Program-made: the position numbers and the translations under genes
Shown: one piece after another, positions 46,793 through 56,146 of the stretch
Position numbering within the stretch: the stretch's first letter is position 1
How the letters are laid out: every line of letters starts with the position of its first letter
Notes under the pieces: generated by a model
Seen by the model: only the letters and a program-made list of their open reading frames with translations
What the model was told of the DNA's origin: nothing
The model's database searches: none
Source of the DNA: Eubacterium multiforme
GTDB lineage: Bacteria > Bacillota > Clostridia > Clostridiales > Clostridiaceae
Reading direction: 5' to 3'
DNA length: 64,000 nucleotides
Assembly: GCF_030813415.1 (NCBI RefSeq)
Contig: NZ_JAUSUF010000001.1
Coordinates: 558,001 to 622,000 of the forward strand

Positions 46793-47806
46793 ATGCAAAT
46801 ATTAATTGGAACAACTCTTTTACTTATAGTATTAGGAATATTTACATTATTTAGTTACAAAGCACCTAATGGAATGAAAGCAATGGGAGCATTAGCTAGT
46901 GCTGCCTGTGCAAGTTTTTTAGTTGAGGCATTTCATTCTTCATTTTTTGGTGATGTATTTAATATAGAATTTCTAAAAAAAATCGGTATGGCAAATGGAT
47001 CTTTAGGTGGAGTTGCTGCTGCAATCCTTGTACCTTTAACATTTGGTATTTCTCCAGTATATGCTGTACTAATAGGTTTATCCTGTTCTGGACTTGGAAT
47101 ATTGCCTGGTTTTATTGCAGGATATTTAATGTCATTTGTCATTAAGTTTATAGAAAAAAAAGTCCCAGGAGGTTTGGATTTAATAGTTATAATTATATTC
47201 GTAGCTCCTCTAACAAGATTTATAGGTGATTTTATGACTCCAATAGTTAACTCAACATTATTAAAAATTGGTCAAGTTTTAATTGCATCAGCAGATTCTA
47301 ATCCAATAATAATGGGAATAATTCTTGGAGGAATAATAACAGTTGTAGCTACTGCCCCTCTTAGTTCAATGGCTCTAACTGCTATGCTTAATCTTACTGG
47401 AATACCAATGGCTATAGGCGCCCTATCAGTGTTTGGATCATCTTTTTTAAATTTAATATTTTTCCACAAAATGAAATTTGGAAGCAAAAAAGATACTATA
47501 TCAGTTGCTATAGAACCTTTAACTCAAGCAGATATAATTTCAGCTAATCCTATTCCAATTTATATAACTAATTTTATAGGTGGCTCTTTATGTGGTATTA
47601 TAATAGTTTTAATGGGTCTTAAAAATATGTCACCTGGAACAGCAACTCCTATAGCTGGATTGGCTGTAATGTTTGCATACAACCCTGCTCTTAAAGTATT
47701 TTTAGCAGCTCTTGGATGTATTATTGTAAGTTTAGGTAGTGGATATTTAGGATATATTATTTTTAAAAATCATAAAATACATACAGCATCTGAAATTAGG
47801 GAATAA
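46793..47806 (+). CDS. PTS EIIC-like membrane protein of the PfoR type
   Basis: 337 residues, about nine or ten membrane spans. The start MQILIGTTLLLIVLGIFTLF and segment SYKAPNGMKAMGALA match, as I recall them, the PTS_EIIC_2 family that includes Clostridium perfringens PfoR, named for an effect on perfringolysin expression. No EIIA or EIIB domain or gene is adjacent, so sugar transport by phosphorylation is doubtful. ATG follows AAGGAGGAAATTTA. It stands alone, upstream of the glycine riboswitch. Confidence 0.7.
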   Translation: MQILIGTTLLLIVLGIFTLFSYKAPNGMKAMGALASAACASFLVEAFHSSFFGDVFNIEFLKKIGMANGSLGGVAAAILVPLTFGISPVYAVLIGLSCSGLGILPGFIAGYLMSFVIKFIEKKVPGGLDLIVIIIFVAPLTRFIGDFMTPIVNSTLLKIGQVLIASADSNPIIMGIILGGIITVVATAPLSSMALTAMLNLTGIPMAIGALSVFGSSFLNLIFFHKMKFGSKKDTISVAIEPLTQADIISANPIPIYITNFIGGSLCGIIIVLMGLKNMSPGTATPIAGLAVMFAYNPALKVFLAALGCIIVSLGSGYLGYIIFKNHKIHTASEIRE

Positions 47807-47945
47807 TTTTTTATAATTTATAATAAATTAATTATTAGATGTAAAAAATTACTTTTATAATGAAATTTTAGATTAAGTATATAAAATTTCATTAACAAAA
47901 AATAAATTATTACAAAAATATATATATTTTTCCATATTAAATTGG

Positions 47946-47951
47946 TATAAT
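47946..47951 (+). promoter_or_regulatory. Extended -10 promoter of the grd operon
   Basis: TGGTATAAT (-10 at 47946-47951 with the TGn extension) lies 30 bases before the first glycine aptamer. A clear -35 is not seen, as is common for extended -10 promoters. Confidence 0.55.
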
Positions 47952-47981
47952 GAATTTAAAGAGAATAAATGTGAGTGACTT

Positions 47982-48144
47982 AATAGGGAGACTATTATAA
48001 TTATTATTAATTATAATGGCCGAAGGTACAAACAATGAAAAATTCCTTTCATTGTGAATTTCTCAGGCAAAAGAACCTATTAATGACACGTTTCTGGAAA
48101 GCGAAAGCACCGAAGGAGTAAATCTCTCAGGTTCTAAGACAGAA
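47982..48144 (+). ncRNA. Tandem glycine riboswitch
   Basis: Aptamer 1 is closed by AATAGG (47982-47987) and CCTATT (48076-48081) and holds GGCCGAAGGTACAA and TCTCAGGCAAAAG. Aptamer 2 (about 48091-48144) has TCTGGAAAGC, CACCGAAGGAGTAA and CTCTCAGGTTCT. These are the gcvT-class consensus elements. The closing CAGAA of aptamer 2 is also the 5' arm of the following terminator, so glycine binding should prevent termination and switch the glycine reductase operon on. Confidence 0.95.
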
Positions 48145-48177
48145 TAGATGGTTAAGCCATTTGTTCTGTCTTTTTTT
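48136..48177 (+). terminator. Riboswitch-controlled terminator ahead of grdX
   Basis: AAGACAGAA (48136-48144) and ATGG pair with CCAT and TTCTGTCTT (48164-48172), followed by a T-run. The 5' arm overlaps aptamer 2, making the two folds mutually exclusive. Confidence 0.9.
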
Positions 48178-48200
48178 ATCATCTTAAAGGAGGATATAAA

Positions 48201-48581
48201 ATGTTAACTAACACTAAAGTAATAACAAATAATCCTATGACTAAAGAAAATATTCCAGAATATCTTCAACTAGATTATGTTGATGGTACTGTAGAAGATG
48301 TATTTAAAAAAGTTCGCGACTATGTTCATAATGGACACATTTTACTAACTCATCCTTTAATGAGCAGTGTAAAGCCTAATGAAACTCCTTATAGAACAGT
48401 ACTAATATCTACAAAAAAAGAAGATGATGTTGATATGGAATCTCTTCAAATAATAGAAGATTCAATGATGTCTTTAAATAAATTTATAAAGATGTTTAAA
48501 TGCCCAAACTGGAATGAAAAAATCAAAAAGGATTTTATGATTATCGACTATGACCTAATTAATAATGTCATAAATAAATAA
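48201..48581 (+). CDS. grdX: GrdX protein
   Basis: 126 residues. First gene of the operon and always found with grd genes; its function is unknown. The sequence (KVITNNPMTKE at the start, HILLTHPLMSSVKPNETPY in the middle) fits the GrdX family. ATG follows AAAGGAGGATATAAA. It is cytosolic. Confidence 0.85.
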   Translation: MLTNTKVITNNPMTKENIPEYLQLDYVDGTVEDVFKKVRDYVHNGHILLTHPLMSSVKPNETPYRTVLISTKKEDDVDMESLQIIEDSMMSLNKFIKMFKCPNWNEKIKKDFMIIDYDLINNVINK

Positions 48582-48605
48582 AAATATAAAAAGGAGGGAT
48601 TATAT

Positions 48606-49523
48606 ATGAGTCATGTATACGATACCATAATAATTGGTGGTGGTCCTGCTGGTCTTTCAGCTGCACTATATGCTGCAAGGGGCAAATTAGATACATTACT
48701 TATTGAAAGAGCAAAATTTGGTGGCCAAGCTGCTACAACAGCTGATCTTGAAAATTATCCAGGATCAATAGATGATTGTACAGGTCCAGCTTTAATTGCA
48801 AGAATGAAAGAACAAGCAGAAAGTTTTGGTACTAAATTTGAAAAAGATGAAATTACAGATGTCCAATTAGAAGGAGAAATTAAAACTCTTTCTGGTAAAA
48901 AAGGTACCTATGAAGGTAAAACAATAATTATAGCTACTGGTGCATTTCCAAGATTAGCTGGTTTTAAAAATGAATGTGAATTAAGAGGTAGAGGTGTCTC
49001 CTACTGTGCAACTTGTGATGCAGATTTCTTTACAGACTTAGACATTGCTGTAATAGGTGGTGGAGATTCTGCTCTAACAGAAGCTTTATATCTAACTAAA
49101 TTTGGTGAAAGCGTAACTATAATTCATAGAAGAGATCAATTTAGAGGAGCTAAATCTTTAGTTGATAGAGTTAAAGATAATCCTAAAATTAATTTAATAT
49201 ATGATTCTGTAGTTGAAGAAGCTGTTGGAGATGAAATATTAGAAAAATTAATTCTAAGGAATGTTAAAACTAATGAATTAAAGGATTTAGAAGTAAATGG
49301 ATGCTTTGTATTTGTTGGATTCCTTCCAATTTCACAACTATTTAAAGGCAAGATAGATATGACTGAACGTGGAGATATAATAACTGACGAAGATATGAGA
49401 ACTAATATTCCAGGAGTATTTGCTGCTGGAGATGTTAGAAAAAAAGTATTACGTCAAGTAGTTACTGCTGCAGCTGATGGTGCACAAGCTGCTACTTCTG
49501 CTGAAGCTTATCTAAATGAATAA
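48606..49523 (+). CDS. trxB: Thioredoxin reductase of the glycine reductase system
   Basis: 305 residues. FAD motif GGGPAG (11-16), redox pair Cys134-Ala-Thr-Cys137 and NADPH motif GGGDSALTEA near 157. Passes electrons from NADPH to the operon's thioredoxin, which re-reduces the selenoprotein GrdA after each turnover. ATG follows AAGGAGGGATTATAT, 24 bases after grdX. Confidence 0.95.
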   Translation: MSHVYDTIIIGGGPAGLSAALYAARGKLDTLLIERAKFGGQAATTADLENYPGSIDDCTGPALIARMKEQAESFGTKFEKDEITDVQLEGEIKTLSGKKGTYEGKTIIIATGAFPRLAGFKNECELRGRGVSYCATCDADFFTDLDIAVIGGGDSALTEALYLTKFGESVTIIHRRDQFRGAKSLVDRVKDNPKINLIYDSVVEEAVGDEILEKLILRNVKTNELKDLEVNGCFVFVGFLPISQLFKGKIDMTERGDIITDEDMRTNIPGVFAAGDVRKKVLRQVVTAAADGAQAATSAEAYLNE

Positions 49524-49573
49524 AGTTAATTAATTAAATTTAATTATAATTAAAAATGAAGGGAGATTTTAAA

Positions 49574-49903
49574 ATGCTTGAACTAAATAAAGAAAACTTT
49601 GAAAATGAGGTACTAAAATCAGAAAAACCAGTATTTGTTGATTTCTGGGGTGATAAATGTGAAATTTGTAAAGAATTAATGCCAGGAGTACATGGATTAG
49701 AAGAAAAGTATGGAGACAAGATTAAATTCTCAAGCCTAAATATCTCATCAGCTAGAAGACTTGCTATAGGACAAAAAGTTTTAGGTTTACCTACAATGGC
49801 AATTTATAAAGGTGGAGAAAAAGTACAAACTATTACTCCAGATAAGATAAGTTCATTAGATGATGTTGAAAACTTTATAAAATCATTCTATGAAACTTTA
49901 TAA
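49574..49903 (+). CDS. trxA: Thioredoxin with CEIC active site
   Basis: 109 residues. Thioredoxin fold with active site Cys29-Glu-Ile-Cys32 (WGDKCEICKEL) instead of the common CGPC, and the cis-proline region LGLPTMAIY. Grd-linked thioredoxins often have altered active sites; this one should reduce the GrdA selenenylsulfide. GGGAG nine bases upstream sets the start at 49574. An ATG at 49556 overlaps that site and is rejected. Confidence 0.92.
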   Translation: MLELNKENFENEVLKSEKPVFVDFWGDKCEICKELMPGVHGLEEKYGDKIKFSSLNISSARRLAIGQKVLGLPTMAIYKGGEKVQTITPDKISSLDDVENFIKSFYETL

Positions 49904-49977
49904 TTATCTATTTATTTTAGCAAACAATTTAATATTTAAATAAATTGTAATTTTAAAATTTATATGGAGGTGAAAAC

Positions 49978-51264
49978 ATGCGTCTAGAATTAGGTAATAT
50001 TTTCATTAAGGACATCCAGTTTAGTGAAAAAACAGAAGTTAAAGAAGGTGTTCTTTATGTAAATAAAGAAGAATTGCTAGAGGAAGTCAATGTGGATGAA
50101 AGAATTAAATCCCTTGACTATGATATTGTTAGACCAGGAGATGAAACAAGAATTATACCTGTAAAAGACGTACTAGAACCAAGAGTTAAAGTTAGTGGAA
50201 ATGGAGGAATATTCCCAGGTTTCATTAATAAAGTTGATACTGTAGGTTCTGGAAGAACTAATGTATTAAAAGGTGCTGCTGTTGTTACAACAGGAAGTGT
50301 AGTTGGTTTCCAAGAAGGTATAATTGACATGTCAGGAGAAGGTGCAAAATATACACCATTTTCAAAAACAGTAAACTTAGTTGCAATCTGTGAAGTTAAT
50401 GAAGGTTTAGAAAAACATCATCATGAAGAAACTTTAAGAATGATGGGTTTACGAACTGCAACATACTTAGCAAGATGTGCTAAAGATTTAGAACCAGATG
50501 AAATCAAAACTTTCGAAACTAAACCATTATTAAAACAAGTTGCAGAATATCCTGACTTACCAAAGGTAGTCTATGTATATATGCTACAAACTCAAGGCTT
50601 ACTTCATGATACATATGTATATGGAGTAGATGCTAAAAAAATAATTCCAACATTTATTTATCCAACAGAAGTTTTTGATGGAGCTATCATAAGTGGTAAC
50701 TGTGTTTCAGCCTGTGATAAAAATCCAACTTATGTTCACTTAAATCATCCAATTATAGAAGATTTATATGATAGACATGGTAAGGATATAAACTTCTTAG
50801 GCTGTGTTATTACAAATGAAAATGTATATTTAGCAGACAAGCAAAGAAGCTCAAATATGACTGCTAAATTAGTTGAGTTCTTAGGAGCTGATGCAGTTAT
50901 AATTTCAGAAGAAGGTTTTGGTAACCCTGATGCTGATTTAGTTATGAACTGCAATAAAATTACTGATAAAGGAATTAAAACTGTATTAGTTACAGATGAA
51001 TATGCAGGACAAGATGGTTCATCTCAATCATTAGCTGATTCAACTCAAAAGGCTGATGCTGTTGTAACTGCTGGAAATGCAAATCAAGTTATAACCTTAC
51101 CTCCTATGAAAAAGGTAATAGGTCATCCTGAAGCTGCTAATATTATAGCCGGTGGTTATATGGGAAGTTTAAAAGAAGATGGATCAATTAATGCAGAAAT
51201 ACAAGTTATTACAGGAGCTACTTCTGAAGTTGGCTTTAATTACTTATCTGCAAAAGGATATTAA
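49978..51264 (+). CDS. grdE: Glycine reductase complex component B, proprotein subunit
   Basis: 428 residues. Proprotein cleaved before Cys242 (SGNC-VSACDKN), which becomes the pyruvoyl group that binds the amino group of the substrate. The cleavage motif is intact and at the expected residue number. With GrdB it forms the substrate-specific protein B. The glycine riboswitch favours glycine, but paralogues for sarcosine and betaine (GrdG, GrdI) are close in sequence. ATG follows ATGGAGGTGAAAAC. Confidence 0.93.
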   Translation: MRLELGNIFIKDIQFSEKTEVKEGVLYVNKEELLEEVNVDERIKSLDYDIVRPGDETRIIPVKDVLEPRVKVSGNGGIFPGFINKVDTVGSGRTNVLKGAAVVTTGSVVGFQEGIIDMSGEGAKYTPFSKTVNLVAICEVNEGLEKHHHEETLRMMGLRTATYLARCAKDLEPDEIKTFETKPLLKQVAEYPDLPKVVYVYMLQTQGLLHDTYVYGVDAKKIIPTFIYPTEVFDGAIISGNCVSACDKNPTYVHLNHPIIEDLYDRHGKDINFLGCVITNENVYLADKQRSSNMTAKLVEFLGADAVIISEEGFGNPDADLVMNCNKITDKGIKTVLVTDEYAGQDGSSQSLADSTQKADAVVTAGNANQVITLPPMKKVIGHPEAANIIAGGYMGSLKEDGSINAEIQVITGATSEVGFNYLSAKGY

Positions 51265-51295
51265 AAAATATTTTATTTTGAAAGGAGCATAAAAA

Positions 51296-51769
51296 ATGCT
51301 AGAAGGAAAAAAAGTTATAGTTATTGGAGATAGAGATGGTATTCCAGGTCCAGCTATAGAAGAATGTGTTAAAAGTGCTGGAGCTGAAGTAGTTTTCGCA
51401 TCAACAGAATGCTTTGTTTGAACAGCCGCAGGAGCTATGGATCTGGAGATCCAACAAAGAGTAAAAGATTTAACTGAAAAATATGGTGCAGAAAATGTAG
51501 TTGTTATATTAGGTGGAGCTGAAGCTGAAGCTGCTGGTCTTTCTGCTGAAACAGTTTGTGCAGGTGACCCAACATTTGCAGGACCTTTAGCTGGAATCGA
51601 ATTAGGATTAGGTGTTTACCACATAGTAGAACCAGAAATAAAGGAAGAATGTGATGCTACTATTTATGATGAACAATGTGGCATGATGGAAATGGTTTTA
51701 GATGTAGATGAAATTTGTAATGAAGTTAAATCAGTAAGAGATGAATATTCAAAGTTTAATAAACTATAA
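51296..51769 (+). CDS. grdA: Glycine reductase component A, selenoprotein
   Basis: 157 residues including selenocysteine at position 42, encoded by TGA at 51419-51421 in [13 protein letters not shown]. The frame is open on both sides of the TGA, and the flanking residues are those of known GrdA proteins. GrdA takes the carboxymethyl group from protein B as a Se-carboxymethyl adduct and hands it to protein C. ATG follows AAAGGAGCATAAAAA. The codons after the TGA are unusually GC-rich, consistent with a recoding element. Confidence 0.96.
51422..51452 (+). promoter_or_regulatory. SECIS-type recoding region of grdA
   Basis: The hairpin GGATCTGGAGATCC (51439-51452) begins 17 bases after the TGA, where bacterial SelB-binding elements lie. 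Confidence 0.6.
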
Positions 51770-51875
51770 TTTTTAAATTAAACTATTTCTATAAAAATTA
51801 TAAATAGTAATTTATCTAGATTCTATAAAAATACTAGAATCCTTAAATAAAATAAAAACTAAGGAGGGAGAAAGA

Positions 51876-53177
51876 ATGATTAGAGTTGTTCACTATATAA
51901 ACCAATTCTATGCTGGTATAGGTGGCGAAGAAAAAGCTGATTATAAACCAGAACTTAGAGAAGGTTTTGTAGGTCCAGGAATGGGATTAAATGGCCTATT
52001 TAAAGGAGAAGCACAAATAGTAAACACTATTATTTGTGGTGATTCATATTTTAATGAAAATATGGATGAGGCAAAAGCTGAAATCATTGAAATGGTTAAA
52101 AAATGTAATGCAGATTTATTTATTGCAGGACCTGCTTTTAATGCTGGTAGATACGGAGTTGCCTGTGGTAGCATATGTAAAGAAGTTGAAGATGTACTAG
52201 GCATTAAAGCTCTTACAGCAATGTATCCTGAAAATCCTGGTGTTGATTTATTTAAAAAATATTTATACATTGTTGAAACAAAAAATAGTGCAGTTGGTAT
52301 GAGAAAAGCCCTTCCAGCTATAGCAAAACTTGCATTGAAAATAGCTAAGGGAGAAAAGATAGGAAGTCCAGCTGAAGAAGGCTATATTGAAAGAGGAATA
52401 AGAGAAAATTATTTTGCAGAAGAAAGAGGCGCAAAAAGAGCTGTTAACATGCTTGTTAAAAAGCTTAAAGGTGAGGAATTCCAAACAGAATTTAAAATGC
52501 CAAACTTTGATAGGGTTACACCAAGTAAACCTATTTTAGATATAACTAAAGCAAAAATTGCAATAGTTACATCTGGTGGTATAGTTCCAAAGGGAAATCC
52601 AGACCATATTGAATCATCCTCAGCTTCAAAATATGGTGAATATGATCTTGAAGGTGTTTATGATTTAACAGAAGAAACTTTTGAAACAGCACATGGTGGA
52701 TATGATCCAACTTATGCAAATGAAGATGCTGACAGAGTTATTCCAGTTGATGTTTTAAGAAGTATGGAAAAGGAAGGAAAAATAGGTTCCCTTTATAGAT
52801 ACTTCTATTCAACAGTTGGAAATGGTACAGCTGTTGCATCATCTAAAAAATTTGGTAGTGAAATAGGCAAAAAGTTATTAGATGCTGGAGTGGATGCCGT
52901 TATACTTACTTCCACTTGAGGAACTTGTACACGTTGCGGTGCAACTCTTGTTAAAGAAATTGAAAGAACAGGCTTACCTGTAGTTCATATGTGTACAGTA
53001 ACACCTATATCACTTACAGTTGGTGCTAACAGAATAGTTCCAACCATAGCAATACCACATCCTTTAGGTAACCCAGCACTATCTAAAGAAGATGAGTATG
53101 AATTAAGATATAGATTAACAGAAAAAGCTTTAAAAGCTCTTCAAACTGAAATAGAAGACCAAACATTATTTGAATAA
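51876..53177 (+). CDS. grdB: Glycine reductase component B, selenoprotein subunit
   Basis: 433 residues with selenocysteine at position 348, encoded by TGA at 52917-52919 in LTSTU-GTCTRCGA, the conserved GrdB active-site context. The frame continues to TAA at 53177, giving the normal length. Binds the substrate with GrdE and releases ammonia while passing the carboxymethyl group to GrdA. It could equally be the sarcosine- or betaine-specific paralogue. The riboswitch points to glycine. ATG follows AAGGAGGGAGAAAGA. Confidence 0.95.
52920..52945 (+). promoter_or_regulatory. SECIS-type recoding region of grdB
   Basis: GTTGC-GGT-GCAAC (52933-52945) forms a hairpin starting 13 bases after the TGA codon. 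Confidence 0.55.
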
Positions 53178-53245
53178 AAATTTTTGAATATTAATTAAGG
53201 TTTTTAACCTATGAAAAATCAAATATTTTTTAAATAAAAATTTGG

Positions 53246-53281
53246 AAGGCACTAGGCTAAAAAGTTCCTGGTGCCTTTTTT
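53246..53281 (+). terminator. Terminator/attenuator between grdB and grdC
   Basis: An 11-bp stem with one G-T pair (53246-53256 with 53267-53277) followed by a run of six Ts. It should lower transcription of grdCD relative to the upstream genes. Confidence 0.8.
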
Positions 53282-53300
53282 AAATATAGGAGGAATGAGT

Positions 53301-54839
53301 ATGGAATTTCCAGTAATTAAAAAAAGTTCTTATGTGTTAATTGATGTTCCAGATATGGTTATCCATAATGGTACAACTCAAACTATAGAAAGATTATCAA
53401 ATCCTAATTCAGAATATTTAAAGGAAATAAGAAGTCACTTAAGACCTTTTAAAGATGTTGTTGAATATGCTCCAAACCAAACTTATATAGGTAATATGGA
53501 TCCAGTTGAATTATCTGAAAGAAAAAGACCTTGGTATAATGAAAATGTAGAAGGTGCTTCTAGGTATGGTAAATTTGGAGAAATAATGCCAGAGGATGAA
53601 TTTTATATATTACTAAAATTATCTGACTCTTTTGATTTAGTTAAATTAGAAAAAGATTTTGTACAATTAACAAAGGAAAAACTTTTAAATCACCCTCTTT
53701 TAAAAGATAAATTATCCTCTATTAAAGAGGGAGAAGATATTAGTGAAATAAATAAATTAGTAGAAGATCATATAGCAGAAGGTTTATATATAAATGATAA
53801 ATTAGTAGGCTGTGTTAAGAGGGCTCATGAATTTGATGTAAACCTTAACGCTCATACTTTAATTGAAAATTTAGTAGTTAAAGCATCAGGTGCACTATCT
53901 TTAATGCATTTATGTGATGGAAATAATGTAAACCCTGAAGATATAGATTATATAATAGAATGTTCTGAAGAAGCTATTGGAGACATGAACCAAAGAGGTG
54001 GCGGTAATGTTGCTAAAGCTGTTGGTGAAGTAGCTGGATGTAAAAATGCTACTGGTGTTGATATGAGAGGTTTCTGTGCAGGACCTAGCCATGCATTAAT
54101 AACTGCTTCTGCCCTTGTAAAATCAGGAATATATAAAAATGTAGTTATAGTTGGTGGTGGATGTACTGCAAAACTTGGAATGAATGGAAGAGATCACGTT
54201 AAAAAAGGTCTTAAAATACTAGAAGATTGCCTTGGTGGATTTGCAATTTTAGTAAGTGAAAATGATGGTGTAAACCCAGTTCTTAGAACTGATATTGTAG
54301 GAAGACATACAATAGGTCATGGTGCTTCTCCACAAGCTGTACTAGAAGCTCTTGTTTTAGATCCATTAGAAGAAGCTGGTCTTAAAATAACTGATATAGA
54401 TAAGTTTGCTCCAGAAATGCAAACTCCAGATATAACAGAACCTGCTGGTGCTGGTGATGTTCCAACTCAAAACTATAAAATGATTGGTGCCCTAGCAGTT
54501 AAAAAAGGTCAATTAGACAGAAAACAATTACCAAACTTTGTAAAAGAAAAAGGTTATCCAGGATTTGCTCCAACTCAAGGACATATCCCATCAGGAGTAC
54601 CAATAGTTGGACATGGTGTAGATAAAATATTAAATGGTGAATTAAATAACTTTATGATTATAGGTAAAGGTAGCCTATTCCTAGGTAGAATGACAAATCT
54701 TTTTGATGGTGTATCTATTGTTGTAGAAAAGAATGAAGGACTACAAAAAGAAGAAAATCAAATTACTAAGGAAGAAGTTAAGACCATGGTAGCAGAAGCT
54801 ATGAAGGATTTTGCTGCTTACTTAATGCAAAATAATTAA
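53301..54839 (+). CDS. grdC: Glycine reductase component C, beta subunit
   Basis: 512 residues. Resembles ketoacyl synthase/FabH-like thiolase-fold proteins. With GrdD it forms protein C, which splits the Se-carboxymethyl group on GrdA, releasing acetyl phosphate for ATP formation. GGAGGAATGAGT sets the start at ATG 53301; a longer in-frame reading overlaps the terminator stem. Conserved segments include GFCAGPSHALITAS and GGGCTAKLGMNGRDH. Confidence 0.93.
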   Translation: MEFPVIKKSSYVLIDVPDMVIHNGTTQTIERLSNPNSEYLKEIRSHLRPFKDVVEYAPNQTYIGNMDPVELSERKRPWYNENVEGASRYGKFGEIMPEDEFYILLKLSDSFDLVKLEKDFVQLTKEKLLNHPLLKDKLSSIKEGEDISEINKLVEDHIAEGLYINDKLVGCVKRAHEFDVNLNAHTLIENLVVKASGALSLMHLCDGNNVNPEDIDYIIECSEEAIGDMNQRGGGNVAKAVGEVAGCKNATGVDMRGFCAGPSHALITASALVKSGIYKNVVIVGGGCTAKLGMNGRDHVKKGLKILEDCLGGFAILVSENDGVNPVLRTDIVGRHTIGHGASPQAVLEALVLDPLEEAGLKITDIDKFAPEMQTPDITEPAGAGDVPTQNYKMIGALAVKKGQLDRKQLPNFVKEKGYPGFAPTQGHIPSGVPIVGHGVDKILNGELNNFMIIGKGSLFLGRMTNLFDGVSIVVEKNEGLQKEENQITKEEVKTMVAEAMKDFAAYLMQNN

Positions 54840-54852
54840 GGAGCGTGATATC

Positions 54853-56007
54853 ATGGAAAATAATAATGCAAAAAAACTTATTGGTGAAATATTTAATGAA
54901 ATAGCTGATGGAATATCTACTGGTAGTTTTGGACCTAAAGTAAAAATTGGTTTAACTGTTTTAGGTAGTGAACATGGAATAGATGAAATGATTTCTGCCG
55001 CTAAACTTGCAAAGGACAAGTATAAAGATTTTGATATAGTTTTAATTGGTGGAAATAAAATTCCTGATTTTGAAGTAATTGAAGCTACTACTCCAGAAGA
55101 AGGTCATCATAAAATGATTGAACTTTTAGAAAGTGGCTATATAAACGGCTGCGTAACTCAACACTTTGATTTTCCAATAGGTGTTTCAACTGTTGGAAAA
55201 GTTGTAACTCCTGGAAAAGGAAAAGAAATGATAATTGCAACAACAACTGGAACAACATCTACTAATAGAATTGAAGGAATGCTATTAAATACTATTAGTG
55301 GAATAAGTGTTGCTAAAGCTTTAGGAATAAATGAGCCTAAAATTGGAATTTTAAATATTGAAGGTGCTAGAAAAGTTGAAAATCTTTTAAAGGAATTAAA
55401 AGAAAATGGTTATAATATAGAATTTGCAAAATCAGGTAGAGCTGATGGTGGCGCTGTTATGAGAGGTAACGATTTATTAGCTGGAACACCTGATGTTATG
55501 ATATGTGATTCTTTAACTGGAAATTTATTAATTAAAATGTTCTCCTCCTTTACAACTGGCGGCTATTATGAAACTTTAGGTGCTGGTTATGGTCCAGGAA
55601 TTGGAGAAGATTATAATTATCTTGTAAACATAGTTTCAAGAGCATCTGGTGCTCCACTTATATGTGAAGCCTTAAGATATTGTGCAACTTGTGCTCAAAA
55701 TAAAGTTTTAGAAAAGGCTAATTTAGAATTTAAAAATGCTAAAAATGCTAAATTAGATGAAATAATTGCAAAAGGAACTGCTGAAAAGAAAATAGAATCT
55801 AAAGAAATTAAAATGCCCCCTAAAAAGGTAGTAACAGAAGCAATTGCTGGAATCGATATATTAGAACTTGATGATGCTTGCAAAGTTCTTTGGAGTAATT
55901 CTATTTATTCAGAAAGTGGTATGGGCTGTACAGGTCCTGTAGTTTTAGTAGCAAAGGAAGATATTGATAATGCTATAAAAATACTAACTTCTGAAGGATA
56001 TAAATAA
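54853..56007 (+). CDS. grdD: Glycine reductase component C, alpha subunit
   Basis: 384 residues, PlsX/phosphate acyltransferase-like. Carries the cysteine that takes the acetyl group, seen near the C-terminus in SGMGCTGPVVLVA. Forms acetyl phosphate by phosphorolysis. ATG follows TAAGGAGCGTGATATC, 13 bases after grdC. Last gene of the operon. Confidence 0.94.
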   Translation: MENNNAKKLIGEIFNEIADGISTGSFGPKVKIGLTVLGSEHGIDEMISAAKLAKDKYKDFDIVLIGGNKIPDFEVIEATTPEEGHHKMIELLESGYINGCVTQHFDFPIGVSTVGKVVTPGKGKEMIIATTTGTTSTNRIEGMLLNTISGISVAKALGINEPKIGILNIEGARKVENLLKELKENGYNIEFAKSGRADGGAVMRGNDLLAGTPDVMICDSLTGNLLIKMFSSFTTGGYYETLGAGYGPGIGEDYNYLVNIVSRASGAPLICEALRYCATCAQNKVLEKANLEFKNAKNAKLDEIIAKGTAEKKIESKEIKMPPKKVVTEAIAGIDILELDDACKVLWSNSIYSESGMGCTGPVVLVAKEDIDNAIKILTSEGYK

Positions 56008-56036
56008 TTATAAATTTTTAAAGCTATAAAAAATTT

Positions 56037-56079
56037 ACCCCATAGAGTACACCTAAAAGATCTACTCTATGGGGTTTTT
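56037..56079 (+). terminator. Intrinsic terminator of the grd operon
   Basis: A perfect 13-bp stem (56037-56049 with 56063-56075) followed by TTTTTC. Confidence 0.93.
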
Positions 56080-56104
56080 CTATTATTTTTACATTAAAAT
56101 AAAA

Positions 56105-56134
56105 TTAAGGATATATTTAAAAATATACCCTTAA
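56105..56134 (-). terminator. Probable terminator of the 56147 amidohydrolase gene
   Basis: A 14-bp stem with one mismatch (56105-56118 with 56121-56134) is followed on the minus strand by TTTTATTTTA. Confidence 0.65.
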
Positions 56135-56146
56135 TTTATATGATAG

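Noticed and set aside
51437-51769. A separate short gene encoding the C-terminal two-thirds of GrdA
   Set aside because: It is grdA downstream of its UGA selenocysteine codon; the upstream 41 codons and the CFVU context are continuous with it.
52989-53177. A separate 62-residue gene
   Set aside because: It is the end of grdB after the UGA codon at 52917-52919; there is no ribosome site before its ATG.
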